A DNA stretch of 64,000 bases from JBEDUK01 sp963781595. Lineage in GTDB: Bacteria > Actinomycetota > UBA4738. The stretch is from positions 1 through 64,000 of the forward strand of contig CAWAGG010000001.1 of the NCBI GenBank assembly GCA_963781595.1, in the 5' to 3' direction. The notes under the pieces were generated by a model that was given only the letters and a program-made list of their open reading frames with translations, was not told the origin of the DNA and did no database searches. Of the stretch, positions 34,033 through 42,348 are shown piece after piece (within the stretch, counting starts at the first letter, position 1; each line of letters starts with the position of its first letter). The position numbers and the translations under genes are program-made.

Positions 34033-35021
34033 CGGCGGGCCTCCTCAAGCTCGTTCGTCCCGGGCGTCGGCGCCGGGTCGTGGTCCCCGCCCGCGACCGC
34101 GCCGCCGCGTCGCTCGCGGAGGTGGCCGGTCGCCCGGTCGAGGACCAGGTCGATCAGGTCGGAGAGCATCTGGTCCAGGCTGTAGTTCGCGATCACGGGA
34201 ACGCCGTGCGTGAGCGCCTGACTCTTGATGTAGCGCTGGACGCGGCGGATGTTGTCGAACCCGCGGACGTAGCGCACGGATGGCCGGCTGGACCGGTCGT
34301 CCTGCGCACGCGCCGCGAAGTGCCCGCGGTGGAGCTCCTCGTCCTCCACCGTGACGATGACCGGGATCGCGAGGATCCGTTCGTCGAACGTGCCTGCGTC
34401 GATGAACCCGGGCACCACGTGCACGCCCTCGATGATCGCGCTCGTGCCCTCGGTCGCCGCTCGCTCGAGGAGCGCGTTCACGCCGACCGAGACGGCGGCG
34501 GTCTGCTCGCGGAACCCGACGATCACGGTGTCCTGGGACCGGCCCGGCGGCTCGCGAAGTGCCGCGTCGGCCTGGAACGACGAGGTGTACAGCGTCGGCA
34601 TCAGCTCCTGCGTCAGCGTCGCGCGCATCACCTCGCGGATCGCGTCGGTCGCGACGACGCGCACGATGTTCAGCCGAACCGCCAGCCGCGTCGCGATCGT
34701 GGACTTCCCGACGCCGGTCGCCCCGCCGATCAGCAGCACGATCGGGACGTCCAGTCCCCTGACCTCTTCCCACCGGCGGAAGTTCTTCGCGTAGCGGTCG
34801 CCGGCGAGGTCGAGCAGTACCTGCTCGGTCAGGTCGTTCAGCCCCTCGCGCGAGATCGCGTCGACGCTCATGGCGACGAGCCGCTCCTCGACCTCCTCGG
34901 CGATCTGGTAGGCGCGCAGCGGCGAGAGCCCGGTCACCATCAGATCGGACGCGCGCAGCCCCTTCGAGTACGGGAGCCCTGGCTCCCGGTCGGATGCCAC
35001 GATCACCTTGTGGTCCTTCAC
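34029..35021 (-). CDS. 2-phosphoglycerate kinase homologue (ATP-cone plus P-loop kinase)
   Basis: A 330-residue protein. Residues 1-90 resemble an ATP-cone domain (SDREPGLPYSKGL, LRAYQIAEEVEERL). The kinase domain has Walker A GGATGVGKST at 99-108, then ATDAIREVMR and IIEGVHVVPGF. This architecture matches the archaeal 2-phosphoglycerate kinase that makes 2,3-diphosphoglycerate. The next gene upstream encodes the enzyme that cyclises that product, which supports the call. It starts GTG 35021, overlapping the preceding stop by 4 bases. In bacteria such proteins are rarely characterised, so activity is inferred. Confidence 0.82.
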   Translation of the reverse strand: MKDHKVIVASDREPGLPYSKGLRASDLMVTGLSPLRAYQIAEEVEERLVAMSVDAISREGLNDLTEQVLLDLAGDRYAKNFRRWEEVRGLDVPIVLLIGGATGVGKSTIATRLAVRLNIVRVVATDAIREVMRATLTQELMPTLYTSSFQADAALREPPGRSQDTVIVGFREQTAAVSVGVNALLERAATEGTSAIIEGVHVVPGFIDAGTFDERILAIPVIVTVEDEELHRGHFAARAQDDRSSRPSVRYVRGFDNIRRVQRYIKSQALTHGVPVIANYSLDQMLSDLIDLVLDRATGHLRERRGGAVAGGDHDPAPTPGTNELEEARR

Positions 35022-36400
35022 GTTCGTCGTTCCCCTCGGTCGCCCACGCGCGCCACCTCGGCGCCGCGGGCCACGGCCCGTTCGACCCCCTGCCGGACGA
35101 TCCCGCTCAACAGCTCCTCCAGGTCGCCGTCCCCACCGACCCCGTTCGGCCGGTTGTCGACGAACATCACCTCGGCGCCGCGCTCGAGCGCGCGCCTGGC
35201 GCCCACGTCCACCGCGGCCGCCTTGAGCTCGGTCGCCAGGACGTCGAACCCGGGAGCCCCGCTCAGGTCCTCTTCGAGCCCCGCCCGGTCGGCGAGTCGC
35301 GATGAGGTCCGAACGATCCGGCACCCCGCGGTACGTTCGATGTGCTCGGCGAGCCGGACGGCCACTTCCCCTCGCGCCGTGGTAGCGAAGAACACGTCCT
35401 TGTCCTTCACGTCGCCCAGTACGACCGGCAGGAGCTCCGCGACCGCTACCGGCGCATCCGGCGCAAGCCGACGTACGTGGGAGGTGAGGGTGGAAAGATC
35501 GTCCGGCCCGGCGTCCGGGCCACTTCCAAGGATAAAGACCACGAGGTCCGATAGCAACATCCTGAGCGGACCGCCGTAGCCGACCAGATGCGCGGGGTCG
35601 ATCGACGCCGGCGCCACGAGCACGCCCGCATCCCAGGGCACCGTGGGCAACGACGCGCCGCTCCCCTCGAGGATCACGAGCCCGGCGCCGATCACGTCCG
35701 TCGCGATCGCCGCGGCGTCCGCCACGTTCGTCGCGAAGGGCCGGCCGCCGATGCCGCCGCCGACCCGGCGCGCGCCGACCGTGGGCACCTGGGCCACGAG
35801 CGCGTCCTCGAGGTAGTCCGACGCGGCATGCTCCCCGCCGGCGGCGCGCGCCACGAGCGCCCCGACCGTGACGTCACCTGAGTCCGTGGCCGCCGGCGCG
35901 CCCGGTCCCCCGCGGCCCATCGCCACGATGGCCGGCCGTTCGCCCGCCGAGGCGGCCAGCCGGCCGACGTGTGCGGACACGGCGGTCTTCCCGACGCGCT
36001 TGCCGGTCCCGATCACGGCGAGCGTCGCAACCGCGAGCGGATCCTCCGTGATCGGCGGCTCGAACCGGAAGTCGGGCCCCACGTATGGCAGGCCCCGCGA
36101 GAGCGCCACCGCGGCCAGCTGCATCCGTCGTTCGTCGTGGACGACCGGCTCGTCGGAGAGATCCAGCACCGCGTCGGGCGCGAGCTCCGCGATCGCGGCG
36201 GCGAGCGCGCGCATCGGGTCGGCCTCGGCGCGGCGGACCGGGACGTCGCCGAGGTCCAACCCGTGGTCGCGGTCGAGCTTCTCCGCCCCGCCGACCATCA
36301 GCGCAGCGAGGATCTCGTAGCCCGCGTCGCGCGCCACCTCGAGCCCCCAGCGCGTGACCGGTGGATAGTGCTCGCCGTCGACGAGCGCGATGACCTTCAT
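35018..36400 (-). CDS. Cyclic 2,3-diphosphoglycerate synthetase homologue
   Basis: A 460-residue protein of the CpgS family, which converts 2,3-diphosphoglycerate and ATP to cyclic 2,3-diphosphoglycerate, a solute and phosphate store of thermophilic methanogens. It begins MKVIALVDGEHYPPV, has a P-loop GTGKRVGKT at 131-139, then AMGRGGPG, SDYLEDAL, a VGGGIGGRPFATNV block and LILEGSGASLPTVPWD-type region, and ends with VDNRPNG. The start ATG 36400 has SD GGAAGGAA. It heads a chain of four overlapping genes with 2PGK, transaldolase and rho. The product might also be a different cyclic or signalling phosphate in bacteria. Confidence 0.82.
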   Translation of the reverse strand: MKVIALVDGEHYPPVTRWGLEVARDAGYEILAALMVGGAEKLDRDHGLDLGDVPVRRAEADPMRALAAAIAELAPDAVLDLSDEPVVHDERRMQLAAVALSRGLPYVGPDFRFEPPITEDPLAVATLAVIGTGKRVGKTAVSAHVGRLAASAGERPAIVAMGRGGPGAPAATDSGDVTVGALVARAAGGEHAASDYLEDALVAQVPTVGARRVGGGIGGRPFATNVADAAAIATDVIGAGLVILEGSGASLPTVPWDAGVLVAPASIDPAHLVGYGGPLRMLLSDLVVFILGSGPDAGPDDLSTLTSHVRRLAPDAPVAVAELLPVVLGDVKDKDVFFATTARGEVAVRLAEHIERTAGCRIVRTSSRLADRAGLEEDLSGAPGFDVLATELKAAAVDVGARRALERGAEVMFVDNRPNGVGGDGDLEELLSGIVRQGVERAVARGAEVARVGDRGERRT

Positions 36401-36515
36401 CGGTTCCTTCCGAGCTCCGTCCGGCAGCCCGGCGTCGGCGATCCTGACGGAGCACTCGTGACGCTGCCTGCCAGGGATCGAGACGCGGGACCGGGGATCT
36501 TCGGGACGTTGAGCG

Positions 36516-36532
36516 GAACCCCTGAGGGGTTC
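36516..36532. repeat. Inverted repeat in the divergent cDPGS/MarP intergenic region
   Basis: A perfect 7-bp inverted repeat GAACCCC/GGGGTTC with a TGA loop. It sits about 115 bp from the minus-strand start (36400) and about 110 bp from the plus-strand start (36645), so it may be an operator for either gene. No T-tract follows, so it is not an intrinsic terminator. Confidence 0.4.
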
Positions 36533-36644
36533 GGGATCGATCCCTTCCTGCCTCCATAACGTTCTACCACGGCCGGTTATGTCCGCGGCGGCGCGTCGGG
36601 TTCTGCAACGATGTCTGCGTGACCGTCGCGACCCCCTCCGGCGC

Positions 36645-37814
36645 ATGGATCTCCTCGACGTCCTGATCCTGGTCTGGGTTGCGCTCGCCGCCGTAGCAGG
36701 CTACCGGCGCGGCGCCGCCCTCCAGCTGACCGAGTACGCCGGCCTCCTGGTCGGACTGCTCGTCGGAGCCGTCGTCGCGCCCCTGATCGCGGGGTTCGCC
36801 TCGTCGCCGATCGTCCAGGCCGTGATCGCGTTGGTCGTGCTCCTGAGCCTGGCCGCGGCCGGCGAGGGCGTGGGCTGGATGGTCGGCCGGCGCGCCTGGA
36901 GGTTCACGCGGACAGGCATGCTTCGCGGGGTCGACGCGATCGGCGGCTCGTTCGTCAGCATCGTCGCGGTCCTGCTGGTCACGTGGTTCATCGCGTACAG
37001 CATGGCGGGCGGACCGTTCCCGGCGCTCTCCCGCCAGATCCGATCCTCGGCGGTCGTCGGCACGATGAACGACGTCATGCCGCGGCCGCCCTCGCTGCTG
37101 TCGGACGTGCGGCAGTTCCTCGATCGGTTCGGGTTTCCGGAGGTCTTCGCCGACCTGCCGCCGGTCCCAGCCGGTCCCGTCCAGGTGCCGTCGGACGCGA
37201 CCGTTCGCGCGATCGCGTCGGCCGCGTCCCCGTCCGTGGTCAAGGTGGTGGGTGAGGCGTGCGGCGAGATCCTCTCCGGCACCGGGTTCGTGGCGGCGCC
37301 GCACTACGTCGTCACGAACGCACACGTGGTCGCCGGCGAGGCGTCACCGCGCGTCGACCTGGGGGTGCTCCGATACGCGGCCGACCCAGTGCTGTTCGAT
37401 CCGAAGCTCGACGTCGCCGTGCTCTTCGTGCCGGCGCTCGAGGCACCGATGCTCCGGTTCGATCCGCAGGAGGTCGATCGCGGGGCGCGCGGCGCGGCGC
37501 TCGGGCACCCCGGGGGCGGCCCGCTGGCCGCGATCCCCGCCGGCGTGCGGCGGGCGATGGTCGCGCTGGGCCGCGACATCTACGGGCGGTCGGTCGTCGA
37601 TCGGCAGATCTACGAGCTGCAGGCCGGCGTCCAGCCCGGCGACTCCGGGGGCCCGTTCGTGCTGCGGGACGGCCGGGTCGGCGGCGTCGTGTTCGCGGCG
37701 TCCACCACCGATCCGAACGTCGGCTACGCGCTCACGTCCCGGGCCGTGCTCCCGTTGCTGGCGCAGGCCGTTGGGCGAACCGCCCGCGTCGGGACGGGTC
37801 CCTGCGCCCGGTGA
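36645..37814 (+). CDS. marP: MarP-like membrane serine protease (CvpA domain plus trypsin-like domain)
   Basis: A 389-residue protein. Residues 1-125 hold four transmembrane helices of the CvpA/colicin V production type; the rest is a periplasmic trypsin-fold protease. The catalytic triad is H227 in VTNAHVV, D256 in DPKLDVAV and S334 in GDSGGPF. C206 and C387 are placed as the disulfide pair of Mycobacterium tuberculosis MarP (Rv3671c), which protects cells in acid. The start ATG 36645 puts a helix right at the N-terminus; ATG 36579 is possible but adds 22 basic residues. It is transcribed divergently from the cDPGS chain. Confidence 0.88.
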   Translation: MDLLDVLILVWVALAAVAGYRRGAALQLTEYAGLLVGLLVGAVVAPLIAGFASSPIVQAVIALVVLLSLAAAGEGVGWMVGRRAWRFTRTGMLRGVDAIGGSFVSIVAVLLVTWFIAYSMAGGPFPALSRQIRSSAVVGTMNDVMPRPPSLLSDVRQFLDRFGFPEVFADLPPVPAGPVQVPSDATVRAIASAASPSVVKVVGEACGEILSGTGFVAAPHYVVTNAHVVAGEASPRVDLGVLRYAADPVLFDPKLDVAVLFVPALEAPMLRFDPQEVDRGARGAALGHPGGGPLAAIPAGVRRAMVALGRDIYGRSVVDRQIYELQAGVQPGDSGGPFVLRDGRVGGVVFAASTTDPNVGYALTSRAVLPLLAQAVGRTARVGTGPCAR

Positions 37815-37854
37815 CCGAGGCCAGCGGCAGGCCCCGGGCGATGGTAAGGCTGCT

Positions 37855-38400
37855 TTACCGACCGTTGCCGGTGGGCTTCGGGATCAGCCACAGCCCCATC
37901 AGGACCTCGTCCCGATAGCCGGTCGCCTTCTTCGAGTGGCCGGTGAGACGGCCCTCCTCGACGAAGCCGAACCGACGGTAGAGCGCGAGCGCGGCCGCGT
38001 TGTCGGGGAAGACCGACAGCGCGAGCTTCTCCACCTCCATCGCGCGCGCCCATCTGATCGCCTCGGTCATCAGCGCCGATCCGACGCCGCGGCCGCGCAC
38101 GTCGGCCGCGACCGCGATCCCGACGGTCGCCACGTGGCGCGAGACCGAGCCCTCCTCGCGCACGACCGTGAGGTGGCCGAGGACGCGGCTTCCCGAGACG
38201 GCGACGACGTCGGCGCGGTCGTTCGTCCAGGATCGGCGGAACGCGCGCCGGTAGAAGGCGACGGGGCGCCGCGTGTGGTCCGGGCGCACGTAGCGGCCCT
38301 CACCCACCACGCCGTTCCACATCTCGAAGAACGACCCCGCGTCGCGCGGCATCGCCGGCCGGACGACGAACCCATTCGACTCAGGCCTCGGGGTCGCCAT
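37855..38400 (-). CDS. GNAT family N-acetyltransferase
   Basis: A 181-residue acetyltransferase, RimJ/RimL-like. The acetyl-CoA loop reads VRGRGVGSALM near residue 100, preceded by the strand VATVGIAVAADV and followed by FPDNAAALALYRRFGF. Substrate unknown. The start ATG 38400 lies 20 bp inside the 3' end of argS, so the two are cotranscribed. It converges with the marP-like gene; the 40-bp junction has a short GGTAA/TTACC inverted repeat. Confidence 0.87.
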   Translation of the reverse strand: MATPRPESNGFVVRPAMPRDAGSFFEMWNGVVGEGRYVRPDHTRRPVAFYRRAFRRSWTNDRADVVAVSGSRVLGHLTVVREEGSVSRHVATVGIAVAADVRGRGVGSALMTEAIRWARAMEVEKLALSVFPDNAAALALYRRFGFVEEGRLTGHSKKATGYRDEVLMGLWLIPKPTGNGR

Positions 38401-40105
38401 CGCCTTCGCTCTTGCCGTCGCCCTCGTCGCCGATGCGCTCCATCGCCTCGGGCGCGCTGACGCCCAGCAGCCGGAGCGCGGTCGCGATCACCCGCTTCGC
38501 CGCGACGCACAACCACAGGCGCGCCTGGGTGAGCGCCTCGTCGTCGGAGACCACGCGGCAGTCCGTGTAGAACCGGTGGAACGCGTGCGCGACGGCCTCC
38601 GCGTAATGCGTGAGCCGGTGCGGCGCGCGCCCCGCGGCAGCCGCCTCGACCGTGTCCGGCAGCTCGGACAGGATCCGGATCAGGTCGAGCTCGGCGTCGT
38701 CCTGCAGGACGTCGAAGGTCTCCTGGGACCACGGAAGTACCTGCACCCCACGCTCTTCCGCCTTCCGCAGGATGCTCGCGATCCGCGCGTGGCCGTACTG
38801 CACGTAATAGACGGGATTCTCGAGCGTCTGTTGCCTGACGACCTCGATGTCGAAGTTCATCGGCGAGTCGTTCGAGAAGGACAGCAGGGTGAATCGCGCC
38901 GCGTCGGTGCCGACCTCGTCGATCAGCTCGTCCAGGGAGACGAACGTGCCCGCGCGCTTGCTCATCTTGAGCGGCTCGCCCCCGCGTAGGAACGCGACGA
39001 ACTGGTAGATCAGGATCTCGACGGCTTCCGGGTCGTACCCGAGCGCCTGGGCAGCTCCCTTCACACGGACGACGTCCCCGTGGTGATCGGCCCCCCAGAC
39101 GTAGATCAGGAGGTCGAACCCCCGTGAGAACTTGTCGATCACATAGGCGCAGTCCGCCGCGAAGTACGTGTGCGCGCCGGTGCCGCGGACCAGGACACGG
39201 TCCTTGTCGTCGCCGAACGCGGTCGAACGGAACCAGACGGCGCCCTCCTGCTCGTAGGCGTATCCGCCGTCCCGGAGGCGTTCGACGGCATCCGCGATCT
39301 CGCCCTTTCGCGCGAGGTCGGCTTCGCTGAAGTACGTGTCGAACACGACGCCGAACCGCGCGAGGGTCGCCTTGATGCCGTCGAGGGCTCGCTGCGCGCC
39401 CTCGTGGAGGAGCCGTTCGAACCGCTCGTCGTCCGGCAGGTCGGCGAGTCGAGGGCCCTCGGCTTCCAGGATGTCCCGCGCTATGTCCGTGACGTAGTCG
39501 CCGTGATAGCCGTCCTCCGGGACCCGGGCGTCGCGGCCGAGGAGTTGGAGGTACCGAGCCTCGACGGACGCGCCGAACCGGTCCATCTGGCCGCCCGCGT
39601 CGTTGAAGTAGTACTCGCGTTCGACCTCGTCGCCGGCCGCGGCCAGAACGTTCGCCAACGCGTCGCCGAGCACGGCGTTGCGGGCGTGGCCGACGTGCAG
39701 CGGCCCGGTCGGGTTCGCCGAGACGAACTCGACCTGGACCCGCCGGCCCGTCGCTTCGTCACTCAGGCCGAACCGCTCGCCCCGCTCGAGGATCTGCGCC
39801 AGGACGTCGCGCAGCCAGTCCGTCGCGAGGTAGAGGTTGACGAACCCCGGCCCGGCGACCTCGACGCGCTCGAGGGAGGGCGGCGAACCGAGCTGTTCGA
39901 CGAGCATCTGCGCGACCTCGCGGGGCGGTCGCTTCGCCTTCGCCGCGAGCACCAGGGCGACGTTCGTGGACCAGTCCCCGTGTTCCTTGAGGCGGGGCTT
40001 CGTCAGCTCGGGGTCAGTCGGCGCGTCCGTTGGGTCGAGGCCGAGCACGTCGGCGGTGCCGGCAGCAGCGCCCTGGAGGGCATCAAGCAGGGTCTTCGGT
40101 ATCAC
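38381..40105 (-). CDS. argS: Arginyl-tRNA synthetase
   Basis: Charges tRNA-Arg with arginine. The class I signatures are GPLHVGHARN (HIGH motif) and LKMSKRAG (KMSKS motif), with the Arg_tRNA_synt_N domain at the N-terminus and the DALR anticodon-binding domain at the C-terminus (LRLLGVSAPE). The start is taken as GTG 40105 (574 residues, VIPKTLLDAL); an in-frame ATG at 40156 adds 17 unlikely residues. The gene lies head-to-head with tRNA-Arg(CCG), with 85 bp between them. Confidence 0.95.
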   Translation of the reverse strand: MIPKTLLDALQGAAAGTADVLGLDPTDAPTDPELTKPRLKEHGDWSTNVALVLAAKAKRPPREVAQMLVEQLGSPPSLERVEVAGPGFVNLYLATDWLRDVLAQILERGERFGLSDEATGRRVQVEFVSANPTGPLHVGHARNAVLGDALANVLAAAGDEVEREYYFNDAGGQMDRFGASVEARYLQLLGRDARVPEDGYHGDYVTDIARDILEAEGPRLADLPDDERFERLLHEGAQRALDGIKATLARFGVVFDTYFSEADLARKGEIADAVERLRDGGYAYEQEGAVWFRSTAFGDDKDRVLVRGTGAHTYFAADCAYVIDKFSRGFDLLIYVWGADHHGDVVRVKGAAQALGYDPEAVEILIYQFVAFLRGGEPLKMSKRAGTFVSLDELIDEVGTDAARFTLLSFSNDSPMNFDIEVVRQQTLENPVYYVQYGHARIASILRKAEERGVQVLPWSQETFDVLQDDAELDLIRILSELPDTVEAAAAGRAPHRLTHYAEAVAHAFHRFYTDCRVVSDDEALTQARLWLCVAAKRVIATALRLLGVSAPEAMERIGDEGDGKSEGDGDPEA

Positions 40106-40190
40106 GGTCGGTGAAGTGTACGGGCGGGGGCGGTCCCAGGGGTTGTTACCATGCATGCGCGGCCACGCGCGATCGCGGCTAGCGTCACGG

Positions 40191-40262
40191 GCCCCCGTAG
40201 CTCAGCGGATAGAGCGCCGGCCTCCGGAGCCGGAAGCGCAGGTTCGAGTCCTGCCGGGGGCA
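40191..40262 (+). tRNA. tRNA-Arg (anticodon CCG)
   Basis: A complete cloverleaf can be drawn. Acceptor arm GCCCCCG (40191-40197) pairs with CGGGGGC (40255-40261), with discriminator A at 40262. The D-arm has GCTC/GAGC. The anticodon stem is CCGGC/GCCGG with loop CTCCGGA, giving anticodon CCG at 40224-40226. The T-arm is GCAGG, loop TTCGAGT, CCTGC. CCA is not encoded. It reads the arginine codon CGG and is divergent from argS. Confidence 0.95.
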
Positions 40263-40483
40263 CACGCGCTCCTTGACGGATCCGCCGACATAGGGCCCGG
40301 TCGAGGCATGGATCAGACCTGCTCATCTGGAGCCGTACGGATCTGGCAAGAGCGCCGCTCTCGCCGCGTAGCTGGGTCACGTTGCCACGGAAACGCACCT
40401 GCGCGTCCTCTGGCGCATCGGCAGGATCCGACGTACCGTCCACAGCCTGATCTGACGGAGCGTGCGGTTCGAAAGGAGACGCC

Positions 40484-41443
40484 ATGCCGCCAACCGCGCC
40501 CCGGACGGCATCCCTCGGGACCACAGGACTGGAGATCTCCCGCGTCGGCGTCGGCGCATGGGCGATCGGAGGCGGCGGCTACGACTGGGGCTGGGGATCG
40601 CAGGACGACGACGCTTCGATCGCGGCGATCCACCACTCCGTCGAACTCGGCGTGAACTGGATCGACACGGCCGCTCAGTACGGCTTCGGACACTCCGAAC
40701 AGGTGGTCGGGCGCGCCCTCGCCGGCCTCGAACCGCGCCCGTACGTCTTCACCAAGGGCGGGCAGCCCGAGGGCCCCGGGCGAACGACGATCCAAAGCCT
40801 GCGGCGGGACTCGCTCCTTCGGGAGGTGGAGGGGAGCCTCGAGCGCCTCGGCGTCGAGGCCATCGACCTGTACCAGATCCACTGGCCGATCCCCGACGAG
40901 GAGATCGAAGAGGGCTGGTCCACCCTCGTGGAGATGAAGGAGCAAGGCCTGGTGCGCCACATCGGCGTGTCGAACTTCGACGTCGAACAGCTTCGGCGCG
41001 CCCACGCCGTCGCGCCGGTGGAGACGCTGCAGCCCCCCTACTCACTGGTCGACCGTGAGGCCGAGGACGAGATCCTGCCCTTCGCCGAGCACGAGGGGAT
41101 CGGCGTGATCGTGTACTCGCCGATGGCCTCCGGACTGCTCTCGGGGGCCATGACGCGTGAGCGGATCGACGCGCTCCCGGTCGACGACTGGCGCCGGCGG
41201 AGCGAGCGGTTCCAGGAGCCCGAACTACCCCGGAACCTCGAGCTGGTGGAGCGGCTCAGACTGGTCGCCGCACGCCATGACGCCGTCCCGGGGGCGGTCG
41301 CGATCGCATGGACCCTCCGCAACCCGGCCGTCGATGGGGCGATCGTCGGCTTCCGCCGCCCCGATCAGGTGGATCCGATGGTCGCGGCGGCGAACATCGA
41401 CCTGAGCGACGACGACATCGCCACGATCGAAGGGAGCCGCTGA
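40484..41443 (+). CDS. Aldo/keto reductase
   Basis: A 319-residue NADPH-dependent TIM-barrel oxidoreductase. The catalytic tetrad is visible: Asp in WIDTAAQYGFG with its Tyr, Lys in VFTKGG and His in YQIHWP. The cofactor motifs GVSNF and the C-terminal AIVGFRRPDQV complete the family pattern. SD AAAGGAG precedes ATG 40484. It is the first gene of a probable three-gene operon with a beta-hydroxyacid dehydrogenase and an MFS exporter. Substrate unknown; the pairing suggests metabolism of a small carbonyl or sugar. Confidence 0.92.
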   Translation: MPPTAPRTASLGTTGLEISRVGVGAWAIGGGGYDWGWGSQDDDASIAAIHHSVELGVNWIDTAAQYGFGHSEQVVGRALAGLEPRPYVFTKGGQPEGPGRTTIQSLRRDSLLREVEGSLERLGVEAIDLYQIHWPIPDEEIEEGWSTLVEMKEQGLVRHIGVSNFDVEQLRRAHAVAPVETLQPPYSLVDREAEDEILPFAEHEGIGVIVYSPMASGLLSGAMTRERIDALPVDDWRRRSERFQEPELPRNLELVERLRLVAARHDAVPGAVAIAWTLRNPAVDGAIVGFRRPDQVDPMVAAANIDLSDDDIATIEGSR

Positions 41444-41445
41444 CC

Positions 41446-42348
41446 ATGGCGGAACCGGCGTCGATGAGGATCGGGTTCGTCGGTCTCGGCCACATGGGAG
41501 GGAACATGGCCGCCAGGTTCCTGGCGGCCGGGTACGAGGTCTACGGCGAGGAGCGGATCCGGCAGCATGCCCAGCACCTCGAGCATGAGGGCCTGCGTTG
41601 GCGCAGCACACCGCGCGAGGTCGCCGTGGCCGCGGACATCGTCTTCACGTCGATCCCCGACGACGGCGCGCTCGAGGCGATCGGCTCCGGCCCCGACGGC
41701 TTACTCGAAGGCCTCCGTCCGGCGAAGATCTGGGTGGACGCGAGCACGGTGAGTCCGCGCGCGAGCCGGGAGATGGCCGGGCGCGTGCGCGAGCGTGGAG
41801 CCGCGATGCTCGACGCGCCGGTGTCGGGGAGCGTGCCCCAGGTGCGGTCGGGGACGCTCACCATCATGGTCGGGGGCGACGAGGAGCCGTACGGGCGCGT
41901 GGAGCCGGTGCTTCGGGTGCTCGGGACGCCGACCCGGATCGGCGAGAACGGGCAGGGCCTGGCGCTGAAGCTGGCGATCAACATCAGCCTGGCCGTCCAG
42001 ATGCTCGCTTTCTCCGAGGGCCTGCTCCTCGCCGCGAATGACGGCGTCGACCGGACACTGGCGAGTGCGGTGATGACCGAGAGCCCGATCGGCTCACCGA
42101 TGCTGAAGCTCCGTGCGCCGCTCGTCCTCGACCTTCCCGAGGATGCATGGTTCGACGTCGGCCTGATGCGCAAGGACATCCGTCTCGCCCTTGCGATGGC
42201 CGATGAGCAGGGGATCCGGCTGCCATCCGCGGAAGCCGCAGCGGATATGCTCGACCGCGCCGTGGACCTGGGCTACGAGCACCGGGACATCGCGGCGCTC
42301 TTCGACGTGCTCGGACCGACGGGCGATGCCGCGCCCGAAGGAACATGA
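41446..42348 (+). CDS. NAD(P)-dependent beta-hydroxyacid dehydrogenase (3-hydroxyisobutyrate dehydrogenase type)
   Basis: A 300-residue enzyme. The Rossmann motif is IGFVGLGHMGGNMA near residues 9-22. The substrate-binding DAPVSGSVPQVRSGTL and the catalytic-lysine helix GLALKLAINI are those of the 6-phosphogluconate/3-hydroxyisobutyrate dehydrogenase superfamily. The start ATG 41446 lies two bases after the aldo/keto reductase stop. Substrate could be 3-hydroxyisobutyrate, tartronate semialdehyde or another short hydroxyacid. Confidence 0.9.
   Translation: MAEPASMRIGFVGLGHMGGNMAARFLAAGYEVYGEERIRQHAQHLEHEGLRWRSTPREVAVAADIVFTSIPDDGALEAIGSGPDGLLEGLRPAKIWVDASTVSPRASREMAGRVRERGAAMLDAPVSGSVPQVRSGTLTIMVGGDEEPYGRVEPVLRVLGTPTRIGENGQGLALKLAINISLAVQMLAFSEGLLLAANDGVDRTLASAVMTESPIGSPMLKLRAPLVLDLPEDAWFDVGLMRKDIRLALAMADEQGIRLPSAEAAADMLDRAVDLGYEHRDIAALFDVLGPTGDAAPEGT

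Noticed and set aside
40191..40483. tRNA-Arg as an attachment site of an integrated element covering the accessory genes
   Set aside because: No integrase and no repeated tRNA 3' end were found to the right. The 221-bp gap after the tRNA shows nothing identifiable.
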